Of a stretch of DNA of 64,000 nucleotides, positions 35,649 through 44,415 are shown piece after piece. This DNA comes from Planctomycetota bacterium (GTDB lineage Bacteria; Planctomycetota; Planctomycetia; Pirellulales; PNKZ01). How positions within the stretch are numbered: position 1 is the stretch's first letter; every line of letters starts with the position of its first letter. The stretch is taken from assembly GCA_018242585.1 (NCBI GenBank), contig JAFEBQ010000002.1, positions 78,497 to 142,496 on the forward strand, written 5' to 3'. The notes under the pieces are model-generated. The model saw nothing but the letters and a program-made list of their open reading frames with translations, ran no database searches and was not told the DNA's origin. A program made the translations under genes and the position numbers.

Positions 35649-37421
35649 CTAGCTAGCCGACACACAAATTCCATTAACAAACGTGAACGTAGTAAACACA
35701 CCGCTGCCACTGAACCCAGCATTGCCGTTGATGAACAGATTGCCCGGTGTTCCAGCCCCTGCACCGCCGTCTAAACCAGCAGCGCCGGTGCTAAGATAAA
35801 GATTCCCGCCGTTGCCGCTAACTTGAGTACCTGTTCCTGCGCCGCCGGTACTTGCCGCCAGGTAGCAATTGCCGCCTGCGCCGGCGGCGAGCGACAGCCC
35901 ATCGCTGGCGTCACCGCCCACTTGAGAAGAGACGTTAAAAGCGCCGCCTGCGTTCCCTGTTACGGCGGAGCTTGGGTTGAACGTGAAGCTAGAGCCAGCA
36001 AATGTCACCGTCCCAGCGACCCCTAGCCCTGTTCCTGCGCCGGCATTGAAGCTGAGATTGCCGCCGTTATGGTTGCCGCTGTCGTCGCCATTAGCGGCAG
36101 AGGCGTAGACATTAACGTCGTTGCCTTGGCTTCCGCCCGAGTTGGCGGACCCCGCGTTGATGGTACATGGGTCGCCGACGGGACTTGAAAATGTCAATGC
36201 GGAAAGAGTATTGACGACTAGATTGCCAGCGCCATCGGTCGTCGCGACGCTATCTCCACCAAATGCGCCAGCGTTGTTGTACTGAAGCTGGCGATTGCTA
36301 CCGCCGGGCGATCCTCCGCCCGCCGAGCCGTTGGCCGCGGCCGTGATTCGCCCGTTCGCATCGACCGTGATATTCGCCGAGGTGTAACTGCCTGGCGTGA
36401 CGGCTGTCGTGCTGAGCCGCGCGTCGCCAAGCGTGCCGCTTGTGATGTTGCTCGCGTTCGTCGTGTCGGTCGTCGCCGAGGCGACCAGCCCCAGATTGCT
36501 ACGGGCCGTCGCGACACTCGCCAGGTCGGAGAGATTGTTGCTCGCGACGAGCGCGCCGGTCACATGATGCGCGAGTACGAACCAATTCGTCCCTACGGTC
36601 GCCTCGTCGCCGCCGGCATTGTTCGCCGCGCAAACCAGCAGGTCGCCGATTTCGACGGCCTTACCGCTGGCGCCGCCGACCTTGCCGGCTGCCGAGACAT
36701 AGTAGGCGTCGCCCTTTGTGCCGGCCGGGTAGCTCGGATTCGCCGAAGCGTCTTCGTTCCCCTTGAAGTCAAGCAGGCTCGTCAGGCTGGCGTCGACGTA
36801 AGCCTTCGTCGCGGCATCCTGGCCGCTCGTCGGCGACGGCAGGCCCGTAATCGACCCGCCGGTAATCGCGACGCTCGACGCCGCCTGCGTCGCCAGGCTG
36901 CCCAGCCCCAAATTAGTACGCGCGGTTGAAACGCTGCCTAGATCGCTAAGATTGTTTGCAGCCAAAACGCGCGCGTTGAGTTGTCCTTGAATTGCCGCGG
37001 TGACGCCGGACAGATAGCCGACCTCGGCCGCGGTCGCCCCCCCCACGTTATGGCCCGCCAGGGAGAGATTGCCGCCCAGCGCCGGCGACGTGTCCTGCGA
37101 AACGTGCTGCAAGTACGCCGAATCGTCGTCGTCGGCGACGACCTGTTCAGCGACGAACTGCGTAATCCCGCCGGCCGTCATAACCGCGACGACGGCTGCG
37201 TTCGCGTCGTGCGCGTCGGCCACCGAGTCTTCAATGCCGCGCGTGACGGTCAACGTGTTGCCGCTGACGCTCGTGACCAGCATCAGTTCGCTATCGACGA
37301 CGACGCGAAAGTTTCCCGCCGTGGGGAAGCTACTCGCGTCGTGAATCGCGCACGTCGTTTGAGCGCGGGAAATCGCGGCGACAAGCGTTGACGCGCCGTT
37401 ATTGACGAGTTGTTCGGCCAT
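35649..37421 (-). CDS. Tail fibre / receptor-binding-like protein
   Basis: A 590-aa structural protein. The N-terminal 100 residues are a globular tail-attachment-like part. Central repeats NNLSDLGSVSTARTNLGLG (about 155) and NNLSDLASVATARSNLGL (about 298) are typical of fibre shafts. The C-terminal half is Gly/Ala/Ser/Asn-rich (AGAGGNCYLAASTGGAGTGT), suggesting a beta-helix tip. It is the last large late gene and should determine host binding. Its ATG lies 4 nt after the GGCATAGATA late element. Confidence 0.85.
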   Translation of the reverse strand: MAEQLVNNGASTLVAAISRAQTTCAIHDASSFPTAGNFRVVVDSELMLVTSVSGNTLTVTRGIEDSVADAHDANAAVVAVMTAGGITQFVAEQVVADDDDSAYLQHVSQDTSPALGGNLSLAGHNVGGATAAEVGYLSGVTAAIQGQLNARVLAANNLSDLGSVSTARTNLGLGSLATQAASSVAITGGSITGLPSPTSGQDAATKAYVDASLTSLLDFKGNEDASANPSYPAGTKGDAYYVSAAGKVGGASGKAVEIGDLLVCAANNAGGDEATVGTNWFVLAHHVTGALVASNNLSDLASVATARSNLGLVASATTDTTNASNITSGTLGDARLSTTAVTPGSYTSANITVDANGRITAAANGSAGGGSPGGSNRQLQYNNAGAFGGDSVATTDGAGNLVVNTLSALTFSSPVGDPCTINAGSANSGGSQGNDVNVYASAANGDDSGNHNGGNLSFNAGAGTGLGVAGTVTFAGSSFTFNPSSAVTGNAGGAFNVSSQVGGDASDGLSLAAGAGGNCYLAASTGGAGTGTQVSGNGGNLYLSTGAAGLDGGAGAGTPGNLFINGNAGFSGSGVFTTFTFVNGICVSAS

Positions 37422-37424
37422 GAC

Positions 37425-37775
37425 CTATCTATGCCGCGCGTCAGCCGCCGGCGCCGCGAAGGAAACAGCCTGGTTGAGCTGCCGCTGTCGCTCTTGGCAA
37501 TCGCCACAGTTCGCGATGTTCGTGCCGGCCACGGCGTCGATGACTCGCGCGATGGGCTGGGCCAGCGCCGCCACAACGTCTCCCAAGCCGCGTAGCTTGG
37601 GGCGCTCGGTGCGCGTGATCGTGACCGGAATCGCGCGCGGGTTGGCGCAGGGCGTGCCGCGCTGCCGGCAGACGGCGCAGATCGACGCGCTAACCAGGTT
37701 GTCGTGCGCGTGAACGCTGGTGTGTCGGCAAAAGTGCGCGCCGTCAATCAGCGCTAACAGCGGGCAATCGCTCAT
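37425..37775 (-). CDS. Cysteine-rich phage protein, probable zinc-binding
   Basis: A 116-aa protein with Cys/His clusters (CPLLALIDGAHFCRH, CAVCRQRGTPC, NCGDCQ) suggesting one or two zinc sites. It overlaps the preceding gene by 4 nt and lies between tail genes and the fibre gene. Possibly a tail-tip or fibre-assembly factor; no family is recognised. Confidence 0.65.
   Translation of the reverse strand: MSDCPLLALIDGAHFCRHTSVHAHDNLVSASICAVCRQRGTPCANPRAIPVTITRTERPKLRGLGDVVAALAQPIARVIDAVAGTNIANCGDCQERQRQLNQAVSFAAPAADARHR
37426..37435 (-). promoter_or_regulatory. Late junction element GGCATAGATA before fibre gene
   Basis: Minus-strand GGCATAGATA ends 4 nt before the fibre ATG (spacer GGTC). The preceding gene's TAG stop falls inside the element. 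Confidence 0.6.
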
Positions 37776-38797
37776 ACGAAACCGTTGATCGTAAGCACGG
37801 GCGTGATCGACTCGGAACAGCCCCCCGTGCCGCCGTCACTACAAGTGAAGTCCACCGCCGACGAGGTGATAACGGTCGTCGCCAACGTGGCGTCGGGCAA
37901 ACCACTGGCGGTGGTGTTCCAGCTCGACACGCCGCCATCGGCGCTCACCCACTGGCAGGGGCCCGGTCCCCCCAAGGGGTTGGCGCGCTGCCCCTCGCCG
38001 GTCGCGCGCAGCAGCCATTGGCAACAACCGTACATTGCGACAATGACGAGCGATAGGAACCCCGCCGTTCCCAGCGTCCCTTCGCTGTACGAATAGCTGC
38101 CGTCGCCGTTCGAGGTCAGGACATAATCGCCATCATTGGTGCCCCCGTCGCACGTCGATCCCGTGCCCGAGAGGGTCACGGAAAGGTTGCGCGAAACATT
38201 CGAGGTCAGCGAACTACAGGTGAAGTCGCTGGAACACTCCGCCTCGGTCGTGATCCGGCTGCCAGTGACATTGCTAAACGTCACGTCCCCCGTATTGTTT
38301 TCGACCTTGATCGCGAAGCCCTTGCCAGTCGGCGCGGCGGCGGTGACGATCGCTCCGGACAGTGGTCCGGAAACAATGCAGCGCGTGTCGCGCACGAACC
38401 ATTGGTCGCTGTCGCACACGGGCTGATCGTTGGTGACGTAGAGCAGAAACCCCGTGGGCGTTTTGGGCGTGCCAAGATTGACGCTGACCGTGTCACCACC
38501 GCTGGTCAGCGTGTACGCGCCGGTGGCGTTGTCGTACCGCGCGTACGTGCCGGTGTCGGGCCAATTCGGGTAAACCGTGATCTTGGCGTTGGCGTCGAGC
38601 GGGCTGGACCAATCGACGTAGACAAAGTGCTTGTCGGCGGCGCTCGCCGTGACGCTATGCACTTGGCCGCCGCCGGCGGCCACCACCAGGCTTCCCGACG
38701 CGATCGACCAACTGCCCGAGTCCACGGACAATCCTGCCATGCCGTTGCCTGGGATCGTGTAGAAGGTGCAGCCACAGCAGCACGGCAGCCAGCGCAT
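37772..38797 (-). CDS. Cys-rich beta-structured tail protein
   Basis: A 341-aa protein with a cysteine cluster at the N-terminus (LPCCCGCTF), many paired cysteines further on (CSSDFTCSS, CDGGTNDGD, CSDGGTGGC) and beta-rich Ser/Thr/Gly sequence resembling lectin-like phage tip proteins. It contains one hydrophobic stretch (GFLSLVIVAMYGCCQWLL, near 245). Located between tail proteins and fibre, it probably belongs to the tail tip. No family is confidently recognised. Confidence 0.65.
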   Translation of the reverse strand: MRWLPCCCGCTFYTIPGNGMAGLSVDSGSWSIASGSLVVAAGGGQVHSVTASAADKHFVYVDWSSPLDANAKITVYPNWPDTGTYARYDNATGAYTLTSGGDTVSVNLGTPKTPTGFLLYVTNDQPVCDSDQWFVRDTRCIVSGPLSGAIVTAAAPTGKGFAIKVENNTGDVTFSNVTGSRITTEAECSSDFTCSSLTSNVSRNLSVTLSGTGSTCDGGTNDGDYVLTSNGDGSYSYSEGTLGTAGFLSLVIVAMYGCCQWLLRATGEGQRANPLGGPGPCQWVSADGGVSSWNTTASGLPDATLATTVITSSAVDFTCSDGGTGGCSESITPVLTINGFV

Positions 38798-38804
38798 AAC
38801 ACTC

Positions 38805-39209
38805 CTAGGACGGCGGAATCGGACCAGGGCAGGTGTCGCTGTTGATGACCCACCAGCGGCCGGCGGCGTAGACCAGCGTGACTCGCGCGCCAGACGGAAT
38901 CTGGGTCTGATCCACCAAGGACCAGTGCGCCCAACAATCGGTCTCGGGCCAACTGACGGCCGCCGCCTCCTGGCTCGTGTCGTCGTCGGGTGACGGCGCG
39001 CACCAGAGGGTGAACTTGCCCTTGTTGTCGGCGAATGTGCCGCCGTCGTTGCGCTTGACCGCCTGGGTCAGCTTGCCAAGCACGATTGTGGCGTTCGTCG
39101 GTCGATGACTCGACGGCGGAGCGCCTTTCCGATGTTGCTCGATTCGCTGCGCGGCCGCGCCAACGCGCGCTGCTTGGTGCGGCGTGAGGCCCGCCGGCCG
39201 TTGGTTCAT
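38805..39209 (-). CDS. Tail-associated protein of unknown function
   Basis: A 134-aa protein with a basic N-terminus and an SH3-like beta C-terminal part (SGARVTLVYAAGRWWVINSD). The position after the tail protein at 39209-40120 (1-nt overlap) suggests a tail-tip role. Confidence 0.6.
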   Translation of the reverse strand: MNQRPAGLTPHQAARVGAAAQRIEQHRKGAPPSSHRPTNATIVLGKLTQAVKRNDGGTFADNKGKFTLWCAPSPDDDTSQEAAAVSWPETDCWAHWSLVDQTQIPSGARVTLVYAAGRWWVINSDTCPGPIPPS

Positions 39210-40120
39210 TAAGGGGGCCCGCTCACTACGCCGCTGGGCAGCGCGGAAAAGTCCATCATCGGCTGAATGTCGTAGCGCTTGAAAATGACCGTGCCGCTGC
39301 CGTCGACCGGCAGCATTAGCCCGCTGTTGTCGAGCGGCCAGGGTTGCGCCGGCGGCTGGCCGTTAATCAGAATTTGCCGCAAATTGCCGCTTTTCTTCTC
39401 GAAGAATCCGGCGTTCAGCACCTGCGGCTGCCAACTCTGGATCGTGTTGACGACAAACTTCAGGACCAGCGTGTAATAGATCGTGTAGACGCCGCCAATG
39501 TCCTCGCGGACTTGCTGCCAGCTCACGTCGTCCAGCTTGACGTAACCGGCGCCGTAACCAAAAAACGAGCCGCTGTTCAGCGCGTCCTGATACGACAGGA
39601 TGGAATTGACGGCCGACCAGTTTTGCACGGCGAAACTGGCGCTCACCACGGGGAAGGTGAACACGCGGGTGAGCGTGGGATCATACGGCTGGCCCGCCGT
39701 GTTCAGGATCGGCTTGCCGGCGTCGCCGCTGTCGTCGACGTTGCCCGTGGAACTGATTTTGTCGACGGGCAATTCCTGCTTCAGCCCGCCGCCGCTCCAC
39801 ACCGGCGCGCGATTCCAAGGCAGCTCCTCGGCGTCGAGCCATTCGTAGTCGCACTTGACGACCCAAAACTGCCCCGCCCGATCGGTGTTGTCGGCGTGTT
39901 TGTTCGCGCAGTAAATAAACGGGCGCGTCGGGTGCGCGTCGCGAAACGCGGGAATGCCCGATTCGTACAGCGCGTTCTGGTCGGTGTAGTCGCTGCGCGA
40001 GTCCAGGCTGGACAGCTTGATTTCAAAGACGCGGGTCGACGTGCCCAGGTCTTTGTACGAACGGCCGCCGCCGCGTCCGCCGCTGCCGATTTCCTTGACG
40101 TAGTCAATCGAGTAAGCCAT
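39209..40120 (-). CDS. Phage minor tail protein (distal tail region)
   Basis: A 303-aa protein directly after the tape measure, where distal tail proteins are encoded in siphoviruses. It is mixed alpha/beta with many aromatic residues (GFFEKKSGNLRQILINGQPP; RVFTFPVVSASFAVQNW). The Gly-rich N-terminus is flexible. Assignment rests on gene order; sequence alone is not diagnostic. Confidence 0.65.
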   Translation of the reverse strand: MAYSIDYVKEIGSGGRGGGRSYKDLGTSTRVFEIKLSSLDSRSDYTDQNALYESGIPAFRDAHPTRPFIYCANKHADNTDRAGQFWVVKCDYEWLDAEELPWNRAPVWSGGGLKQELPVDKISSTGNVDDSGDAGKPILNTAGQPYDPTLTRVFTFPVVSASFAVQNWSAVNSILSYQDALNSGSFFGYGAGYVKLDDVSWQQVREDIGGVYTIYYTLVLKFVVNTIQSWQPQVLNAGFFEKKSGNLRQILINGQPPAQPWPLDNSGLMLPVDGSGTVIFKRYDIQPMMDFSALPSGVVSGPP

Positions 40121-42111
40121 TAAATCCCCGCCGCCGCGGCCGCCGGCGCCGACAGCCCCTTACTGATCTGCCCCAGGTATTGCGTCTGCTGCCGAAGCTG
40201 TTCGTTCGCCGTTTCTTGCAGCCGCCGAATTGCGTCCATCGGGTTATTGTTCTGGCCCGCGTTGCGATACGCTAAGACAGCCGACCGCGCTTCCGCCGTG
40301 CCAGCTAACATCGCACCACCGGCCGACGCCTTGACTTGCGGCACGGCCGCTTGCAAATCCTTGACGAGCGCACCCTGCGCACGCTGGAACGTCGCCGTAT
40401 CAATGCCGCCGGCGTCGTGTAGCTCCTTCAGCTTCTTCATTTCCCGCTCGAACTTTTCGAGCGGCGTTTCCAGCGACTGCGCTAGCTCTTTGCCCTTCAA
40501 CTGCGCGCCCAGCTTTTTCACCTGCTCGACTTGCGCTGGCGTCGCCCCCTTTTCCTTCAGGTCGGCGGCTTTCTTTTGCCAGTCGTCCATGCCGAACGAC
40601 TTCAGGTCCGTCTGAAGACTTTGAATCAGCTTCGTCGCTTCCGACTGCGCTTCGATCTCGCGCGCGGTCAGTTGCTTCATGGCCGCCGCCGGGCCGTCGA
40701 CGATCGCCTTTTTCATTTCGCCGGCCGCGTCTTTCGCGTCCGACTTCATGTCGTCAAAAAACTTCTTGACCTTCGTCGACGGCAACTGCTCGGAAACCGA
40801 CTTGCCGAGCGCCGCGGCGCCGGCGTCGGCGTTGTCCCAGCCGGCTTTCGCCCATTCGTCAATATCTTTCGCCAGCGCCCTGGCGTCGTTCGCCGTCGCC
40901 TGCGAAATAACCCCCAAGTCGGCGAGCACCTGCGCCGCCTTGGCAGCGCCAGACGCCAGCAGCGCGAAACCTTCGATTGTGCCGGCAACCATTACGTCGA
41001 AGCCGAGCTGTAACGCCTGATAGCCGATCTTCAGGTAATGAACCGCGTCGGCGACGAGCCCAGCGCCCCAGGCGGCCAGCTCCCAGGCTTTGTTACTGAT
41101 CGCGACCCGATCGACGCTGCCGAGCCAGCCTTGAACTAAATCAATTCCCCCCTTCAGGGCCGGCGCCACGGCTTCGCCGACGACCGCTGCAATGTCGGAA
41201 AACGTGTTGTGCAAGATCGTCAGCTTGCCAGAGAGGGTGTCGCCCGCGGCCTCGGCGGCGCCGTCGTACTGCTGCTTCATCGCGTCGAGAATGACGCCTT
41301 GCGCGCCGGCCATATCGCCGGCGGCTTGCATTTGCTGGATGGCGTCAATTTGCGCCGTGCTGAACGCGACGCCAGCGCGGGCCAGGTCTAGGTAGCCTTC
41401 CCGCGGATTCTTCAGGGCTGCCCCCAGCGCCTGCGTCGCCGCGGTCGCGTCCTGCCCGCTGACCGCGGCCCAGTTCTGCGCCTGCTTGATTGCTTCCGTG
41501 AACGCCGAGCCGCTGACCGCCTGGAACTTCGCGAGCGCGGCCGCCTGACTCATCGTCGCCGCCGTGCTGTTCGTCGTCGTCTGCGCCAGTTCGGCGCCGA
41601 GTTGTCGCACCTGGCCGAGCGAAACGCCGGCGGCGTAGCCGTTCCCCTTCAGGGCCGCCGACAGCTTCGCGCTGGATTGTTCCAGTTCGCTGTAACTGGA
41701 CAGCGCGACCTTTAAGCCCGCGGCGATCGCAGCGCCGAGCGTCGCGGCGCCGGCTGCAATGCCGATCGCAAGCTTTTTTCCGACGCCAGGGCCGTTGGCG
41801 GCCGCCAAGTCTTCGTTCAGCTTTTTCTGCGCGCGGCTATACTGCTGCGCATCGATCAGTCCTGCGGCGCGCAGCGCCTTCAGCTTTTGTTGTTCTTGCC
41901 TGAATCGCTCCGTCGGCGTCTTCGTCGACTCGGCGATTCGCTGGGCTTCGGCCTGCATCTTGCCGGCCCAGCCCTCAAGCGACTTATTGTCGAACGCCTT
42001 GGCCGACGAGCCGACGTACTGGCCGACCAGCGCGCGCGCTTTCGCCAGGCCCTTTTCTAGCGGCCCAGTGGTTGCGCCGAGGATGAGAGATAGCGACCCG
42101 GCGACTGGCAT
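40120..42111 (-). CDS. Tail tape measure protein
   Basis: A 663-aa, Ala/Lys/Gln-rich, mostly helical protein, the largest of the tail module. The N-terminal helical part (residues 20-110) is followed by hydrophobic stretches (KLAIGIAAGAATLGAAIAAG near 115) and the PhageMin_Tail-like segment with AQGVILDAMKQQYDGAAEAA and LSGKLTILHNTFSDIAAVVG (about 270-320). Length would give a tail of roughly 100 nm by the usual 1.5 Å-per-residue rule (approximate). It overlaps the next gene by 1 nt. Confidence 0.93.
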   Translation of the reverse strand: MPVAGSLSLILGATTGPLEKGLAKARALVGQYVGSSAKAFDNKSLEGWAGKMQAEAQRIAESTKTPTERFRQEQQKLKALRAAGLIDAQQYSRAQKKLNEDLAAANGPGVGKKLAIGIAAGAATLGAAIAAGLKVALSSYSELEQSSAKLSAALKGNGYAAGVSLGQVRQLGAELAQTTTNSTAATMSQAAALAKFQAVSGSAFTEAIKQAQNWAAVSGQDATAATQALGAALKNPREGYLDLARAGVAFSTAQIDAIQQMQAAGDMAGAQGVILDAMKQQYDGAAEAAGDTLSGKLTILHNTFSDIAAVVGEAVAPALKGGIDLVQGWLGSVDRVAISNKAWELAAWGAGLVADAVHYLKIGYQALQLGFDVMVAGTIEGFALLASGAAKAAQVLADLGVISQATANDARALAKDIDEWAKAGWDNADAGAAALGKSVSEQLPSTKVKKFFDDMKSDAKDAAGEMKKAIVDGPAAAMKQLTAREIEAQSEATKLIQSLQTDLKSFGMDDWQKKAADLKEKGATPAQVEQVKKLGAQLKGKELAQSLETPLEKFEREMKKLKELHDAGGIDTATFQRAQGALVKDLQAAVPQVKASAGGAMLAGTAEARSAVLAYRNAGQNNNPMDAIRRLQETANEQLRQQTQYLGQISKGLSAPAAAAAGI

Positions 42112-42513
42112 TTACTTCAGCTCCAAAATGCCAGCAAGAACCCGATTCAAAGTATCGGGAACCAATGATTCCGCCTGTTCAATGCCGCGCTGCATAAACC
42201 GATTAGCCGCCTGTCGACCGCGCGGAACGCTGACGCCGTAGTTCGGCGCGAAAGCGTAATACTTTCCTTCTTTCGTCGCTTTCGCGACGATCCGAAATGC
42301 AACGTCGAAACGCTTCTTACTCTTGACGACGCGAACCCTCAGGCTGCGCGACAGGAACTTAGTTTCGCCGCGCGGAATCATCGGCTTAACTAGCGCGGCA
42401 GCTTGCTTCGTCGTTTCGCGCAGCTCTTTGCGCAGCACTTTGTTAGCCTTGCGGCCGACTGTCAAAAGCGCTTCGTTTACTGCGTCGAAACCCTCGAAAC
42501 GAGCTGACTGCAC
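42112..42513 (-). CDS. HK97 gp10-like head-tail protein
   Basis: A 133-aa basic protein starting with GTG. ALVKPMIPRGETKFLSRSLR and YYAFAPNYGVSVPRGRQAAN followed by MQRGIEQA match the pattern of HK97-gp10-family proteins, implicated in head-tail joining or tail termination. Its position after the chaperone gene is atypical for HK97. A late element lies 4 nt before the GTG. Confidence 0.75.
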   Translation of the reverse strand: MQSARFEGFDAVNEALLTVGRKANKVLRKELRETTKQAAALVKPMIPRGETKFLSRSLRVRVVKSKKRFDVAFRIVAKATKEGKYYAFAPNYGVSVPRGRQAANRFMQRGIEQAESLVPDTLNRVLAGILELK

Positions 42514-42517
42514 AAGG

Positions 42518-42527
42518 TATCTATGCC
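42518..42527 (-). promoter_or_regulatory. Late junction element GGCATAGATAC before gp10-like gene
   Basis: Minus-strand GGCATAGATA, spacer CCTT, then GTG. The TAG in it is the stop codon of the preceding chaperone frame. Confidence 0.65.
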
Positions 42528-42877
42528 AGTTCGGACAGGGGGACGCTGGCCCAGGTCGGCGTGATGCCGACGCTGCGTAGAACGCCGTCGAGAATCGACG
42601 CCATTTCAGCCGGCGTCTGTTCGCGCTCAGGCAGCAGCCGCGGAATGAAGTCGGCCGGCTGCGCCGCCGTCGTGCGCTTGGCGTAGGGGTTGCTATTCGC
42701 GATCGTGGCGCAGATTGCCCCGGCTTGCAGCCATTCGTCGCCGAACGGTTCCAGGCGATAGAACGCTAGCCAGTGGTCCAGTTCGCCAGGCCCGAGAGAA
42801 TCAAGCAACTCGCCGACGGTCTTCTTGAGTTCCCGCGCCAGCTTGAACAGGAACCACAGCGACGAATTGCTTTCTAG
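42521..42877 (-). CDS. Tail assembly chaperone T-like extension, made by -1 frameshift
   Basis: The open frame continues from the slippery site to 42521 and encodes 118 residues, beginning LESNSSLWFLFKLARELKKT and ending GITPTWASVPLSELA. The GT-type segment LDSLGPGELDHWLAFYRLEP is the usual phage pattern. It has no ATG near its start; it is expected to be translated as a fusion with the upstream protein (114 + 118 = 232 aa), as for lambda G-GT. The fusion recruits tail tube subunits to the tape measure. Confidence 0.85.
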   Translation of the reverse strand, partial: LESNSSLWFLFKLARELKKTVGELLDSLGPGELDHWLAFYRLEPFGDEWLQAGAICATIANSNPYAKRTTAAQPADFIPRLLPEREQTPAEMASILDGVLRSVGITPTWASVPLSELA

Positions 42878-43218
42878 TTTTTTACTGGCTGCTCACTGCT
42901 GCTTTGCTGCACGTCGACGACGGCTTTGAACAGGTCGTCGATTTCATTCGACGGAAACTTGGCTAGCTCGTCGGCGCCGGTCGCGCGATCGAACAGCAGG
43001 TTCCCCGCTTCGTCGCACAGTGACCAGGCGATCACGCGACAGCGAATCAGCAGGTCCGACGTCTGCGATTCTTCCTGCTGCTTGCAGAACATCGCCCAGT
43101 CGATTTTGTCGCGTTCCGACCAGGGGCGAATAAAACAGTCGTTCCCCATGAAACGAACTGCGATCAGCTCGGGCTTGCCGAGCGCAGAGAACAAGTTGTC
43201 CTTCAGACTCACAATCAA
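42874..43218 (-). CDS. Tail assembly chaperone, G-like
   Basis: A 114-aa protein located between the tail tube and tape measure genes, the standard position of the G chaperone. It begins with KDNLFSALGKPELIAVRFMG and contains RPWSERDKIDWAMF. The last two sense codons, AAA AAC followed by TAG, form the slippery heptamer at 42877-42883 used to make the longer product. The short form should be the abundant one. Confidence 0.85.
   Translation of the reverse strand: MIVSLKDNLFSALGKPELIAVRFMGNDCFIRPWSERDKIDWAMFCKQQEESQTSDLLIRCRVIAWSLCDEAGNLLFDRATGADELAKFPSNEIDDLFKAVVDVQQSSSEQPVKN
42877..42883 (-). promoter_or_regulatory. Programmed -1 ribosomal frameshift site (A AAA AAC)
   Basis: The zero-frame codons GTA AAA AAC TAG contain the canonical X XXY YYZ heptamer A AAA AAC in the right phase. 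Slipping -1 enters an open frame of 118 codons without stop codons. The stop directly after the heptamer should favour pausing. I did not model a downstream structure. Confidence 0.85.
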
Positions 43219-43253
43219 CGCTCCCTAACTATTGCCCCCTGCCGCACGCCCGA

Positions 43254-43709
43254 TTACGTGCGGGTATTCGGGCCCGTGACGCGAACGGCCAGGTCGGCCT
43301 GAATGTTCCCTTGAACCTCGACGCCGGTCGGCTTGAATTGCTTGACAAAGCCCTCGAAGATTTCCGTCTTCGCCGAGCCCGGCACACTCGCCCCCGGCCC
43401 TTGCGGGTTGGCGTAGGTGAACTTCCAAAACAAGATCGTCCCCGCCGCACAAGCGGTCGTCAGCGCGGCGTGCGTCGTCTGCGACGGGTCATAAAAGATT
43501 TTAAGCGACAGGTCGTCATTCTTGACGATCGTCGGCGTTGCCTCTTCGGCCGTCGAGTCCAGGGCCGTCGACTCCGCTTCGCCCATGTTCAGGGCCGGCG
43601 GCTCGATGGAAATAACCTGCAAAATCTTGGTGTACGTCGTGCCGCCGTCGCTCGAATACTCAAGTTTGCAGCCCTTGCCGGGAATCGGATTCTGGAACGT
43701 GTACGTCAT
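43254..43709 (-). CDS. Major tail tube protein
   Basis: A 151-aa beta-rich protein (FQNPIPGKGCKLEYSSDGGT; EPPALNMGEAESTALDSTAE; EIFEGFVKQFKPTGVEVQGN) upstream of the chaperone genes. Size, position and the GEAESTALDST-type loop match siphovirus tube proteins. It polymerises into the tail tube. Confidence 0.85.
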   Translation of the reverse strand: MTYTFQNPIPGKGCKLEYSSDGGTTYTKILQVISIEPPALNMGEAESTALDSTAEEATPTIVKNDDLSLKIFYDPSQTTHAALTTACAAGTILFWKFTYANPQGPGASVPGSAKTEIFEGFVKQFKPTGVEVQGNIQADLAVRVTGPNTRT

Positions 43710-43712
43710 GCG

Positions 43713-44222
43713 CTAGAACCTCGGAATAGGCTGATAAAACTTGACCGCGACGACCAGCGTTCGGCAAAACCAAACGTTCCCGCTGCCGTCTTTCGGGTCT
43801 TCCTCGTCGTCGGACCAGTCGATAACTTCAACGTCTGCAACGCCAACACAGCCCCACCACCCGCCGCCGAACCCGGTCAGCAAGTCGCGAAGCGCAGCCG
43901 CTACCGTCACCACGTCAGCGAACAGCGTCGACCAGCTTTCCAGCTCGATCGTCGCGTCAGCGACGCCGGCCGAGCCGTCCAGAACGGTTGCCTGTTCGAC
44001 GCCGACCACCTTGTACGCGATCGCGGGGAACGTACTGTTCTGGCGAGCAATGCGGCCGGGGTAAATCCGGTTCGCGACCAGCGCCGAAAGACAAGCCGCT
44101 TCACGCAGATACTTATCAAGCCCTGCTTCTAGCGTGCTGTCCGACAGCGCTGGCGTCATGCCGCCCGAGCCCAGGGCCGGGCAACCAGCTTGCGGCAGGT
44201 TTCCCCCGTTCGGTTGCGGCAT
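43713..44222 (-). CDS. Tail completion/terminator protein (DUF3168-like)
   Basis: A 169-aa protein with EAGLDKYLREAACLSALVAN, RIYPGRIARQNSTFPAIAYK and a C-terminal beta part (VEVIDWSDDEED). This corresponds to the tail terminator family that caps the tube, and it lies directly before the tube gene as expected. The ATG follows a late element by 4 nt. Confidence 0.8.
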   Translation of the reverse strand: MPQPNGGNLPQAGCPALGSGGMTPALSDSTLEAGLDKYLREAACLSALVANRIYPGRIARQNSTFPAIAYKVVGVEQATVLDGSAGVADATIELESWSTLFADVVTVAAALRDLLTGFGGGWWGCVGVADVEVIDWSDDEEDPKDGSGNVWFCRTLVVAVKFYQPIPRF

Positions 44223-44226
44223 GTTG

Positions 44227-44236
44227 TATCTATGCC
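44227..44236 (-). promoter_or_regulatory. Late junction element GGCATAGATAC before tail terminator gene
   Basis: Minus-strand GGCATAGATA, spacer CAAC, then ATG. The stop codon of the 61-aa upstream gene is the TAG inside the element. Confidence 0.65.
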
Positions 44237-44415
44237 ACTAGCCAGTTGTCGGGGTCGATCAATTTCCTTCCGGCGGCGCGAAGTTGATTGCGCACGATGC
44301 GCACAGCCGGCGAGTCTTCCAGAATGCCGAGCGTCAACAGCGCGATCGAAAGATGGTCGACCAAGTCGACGACCTGCGACTTTTCCATTTGCAGGAAAGC
44401 GAAACGCTCCGTCAT
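44230..44415 (-). CDS. Small phage protein of unknown function
   Basis: A 61-aa helical protein (EKSQVVDLVDHLSIALLTLG; VRIVRNQLRAAGRKL) overlapping the head-closure gene by 4 nt. No family is recognised; it lies in the connector gene block. Confidence 0.65.
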   Translation of the reverse strand: MTERFAFLQMEKSQVVDLVDHLSIALLTLGILEDSPAVRIVRNQLRAAGRKLIDPDNWLVA

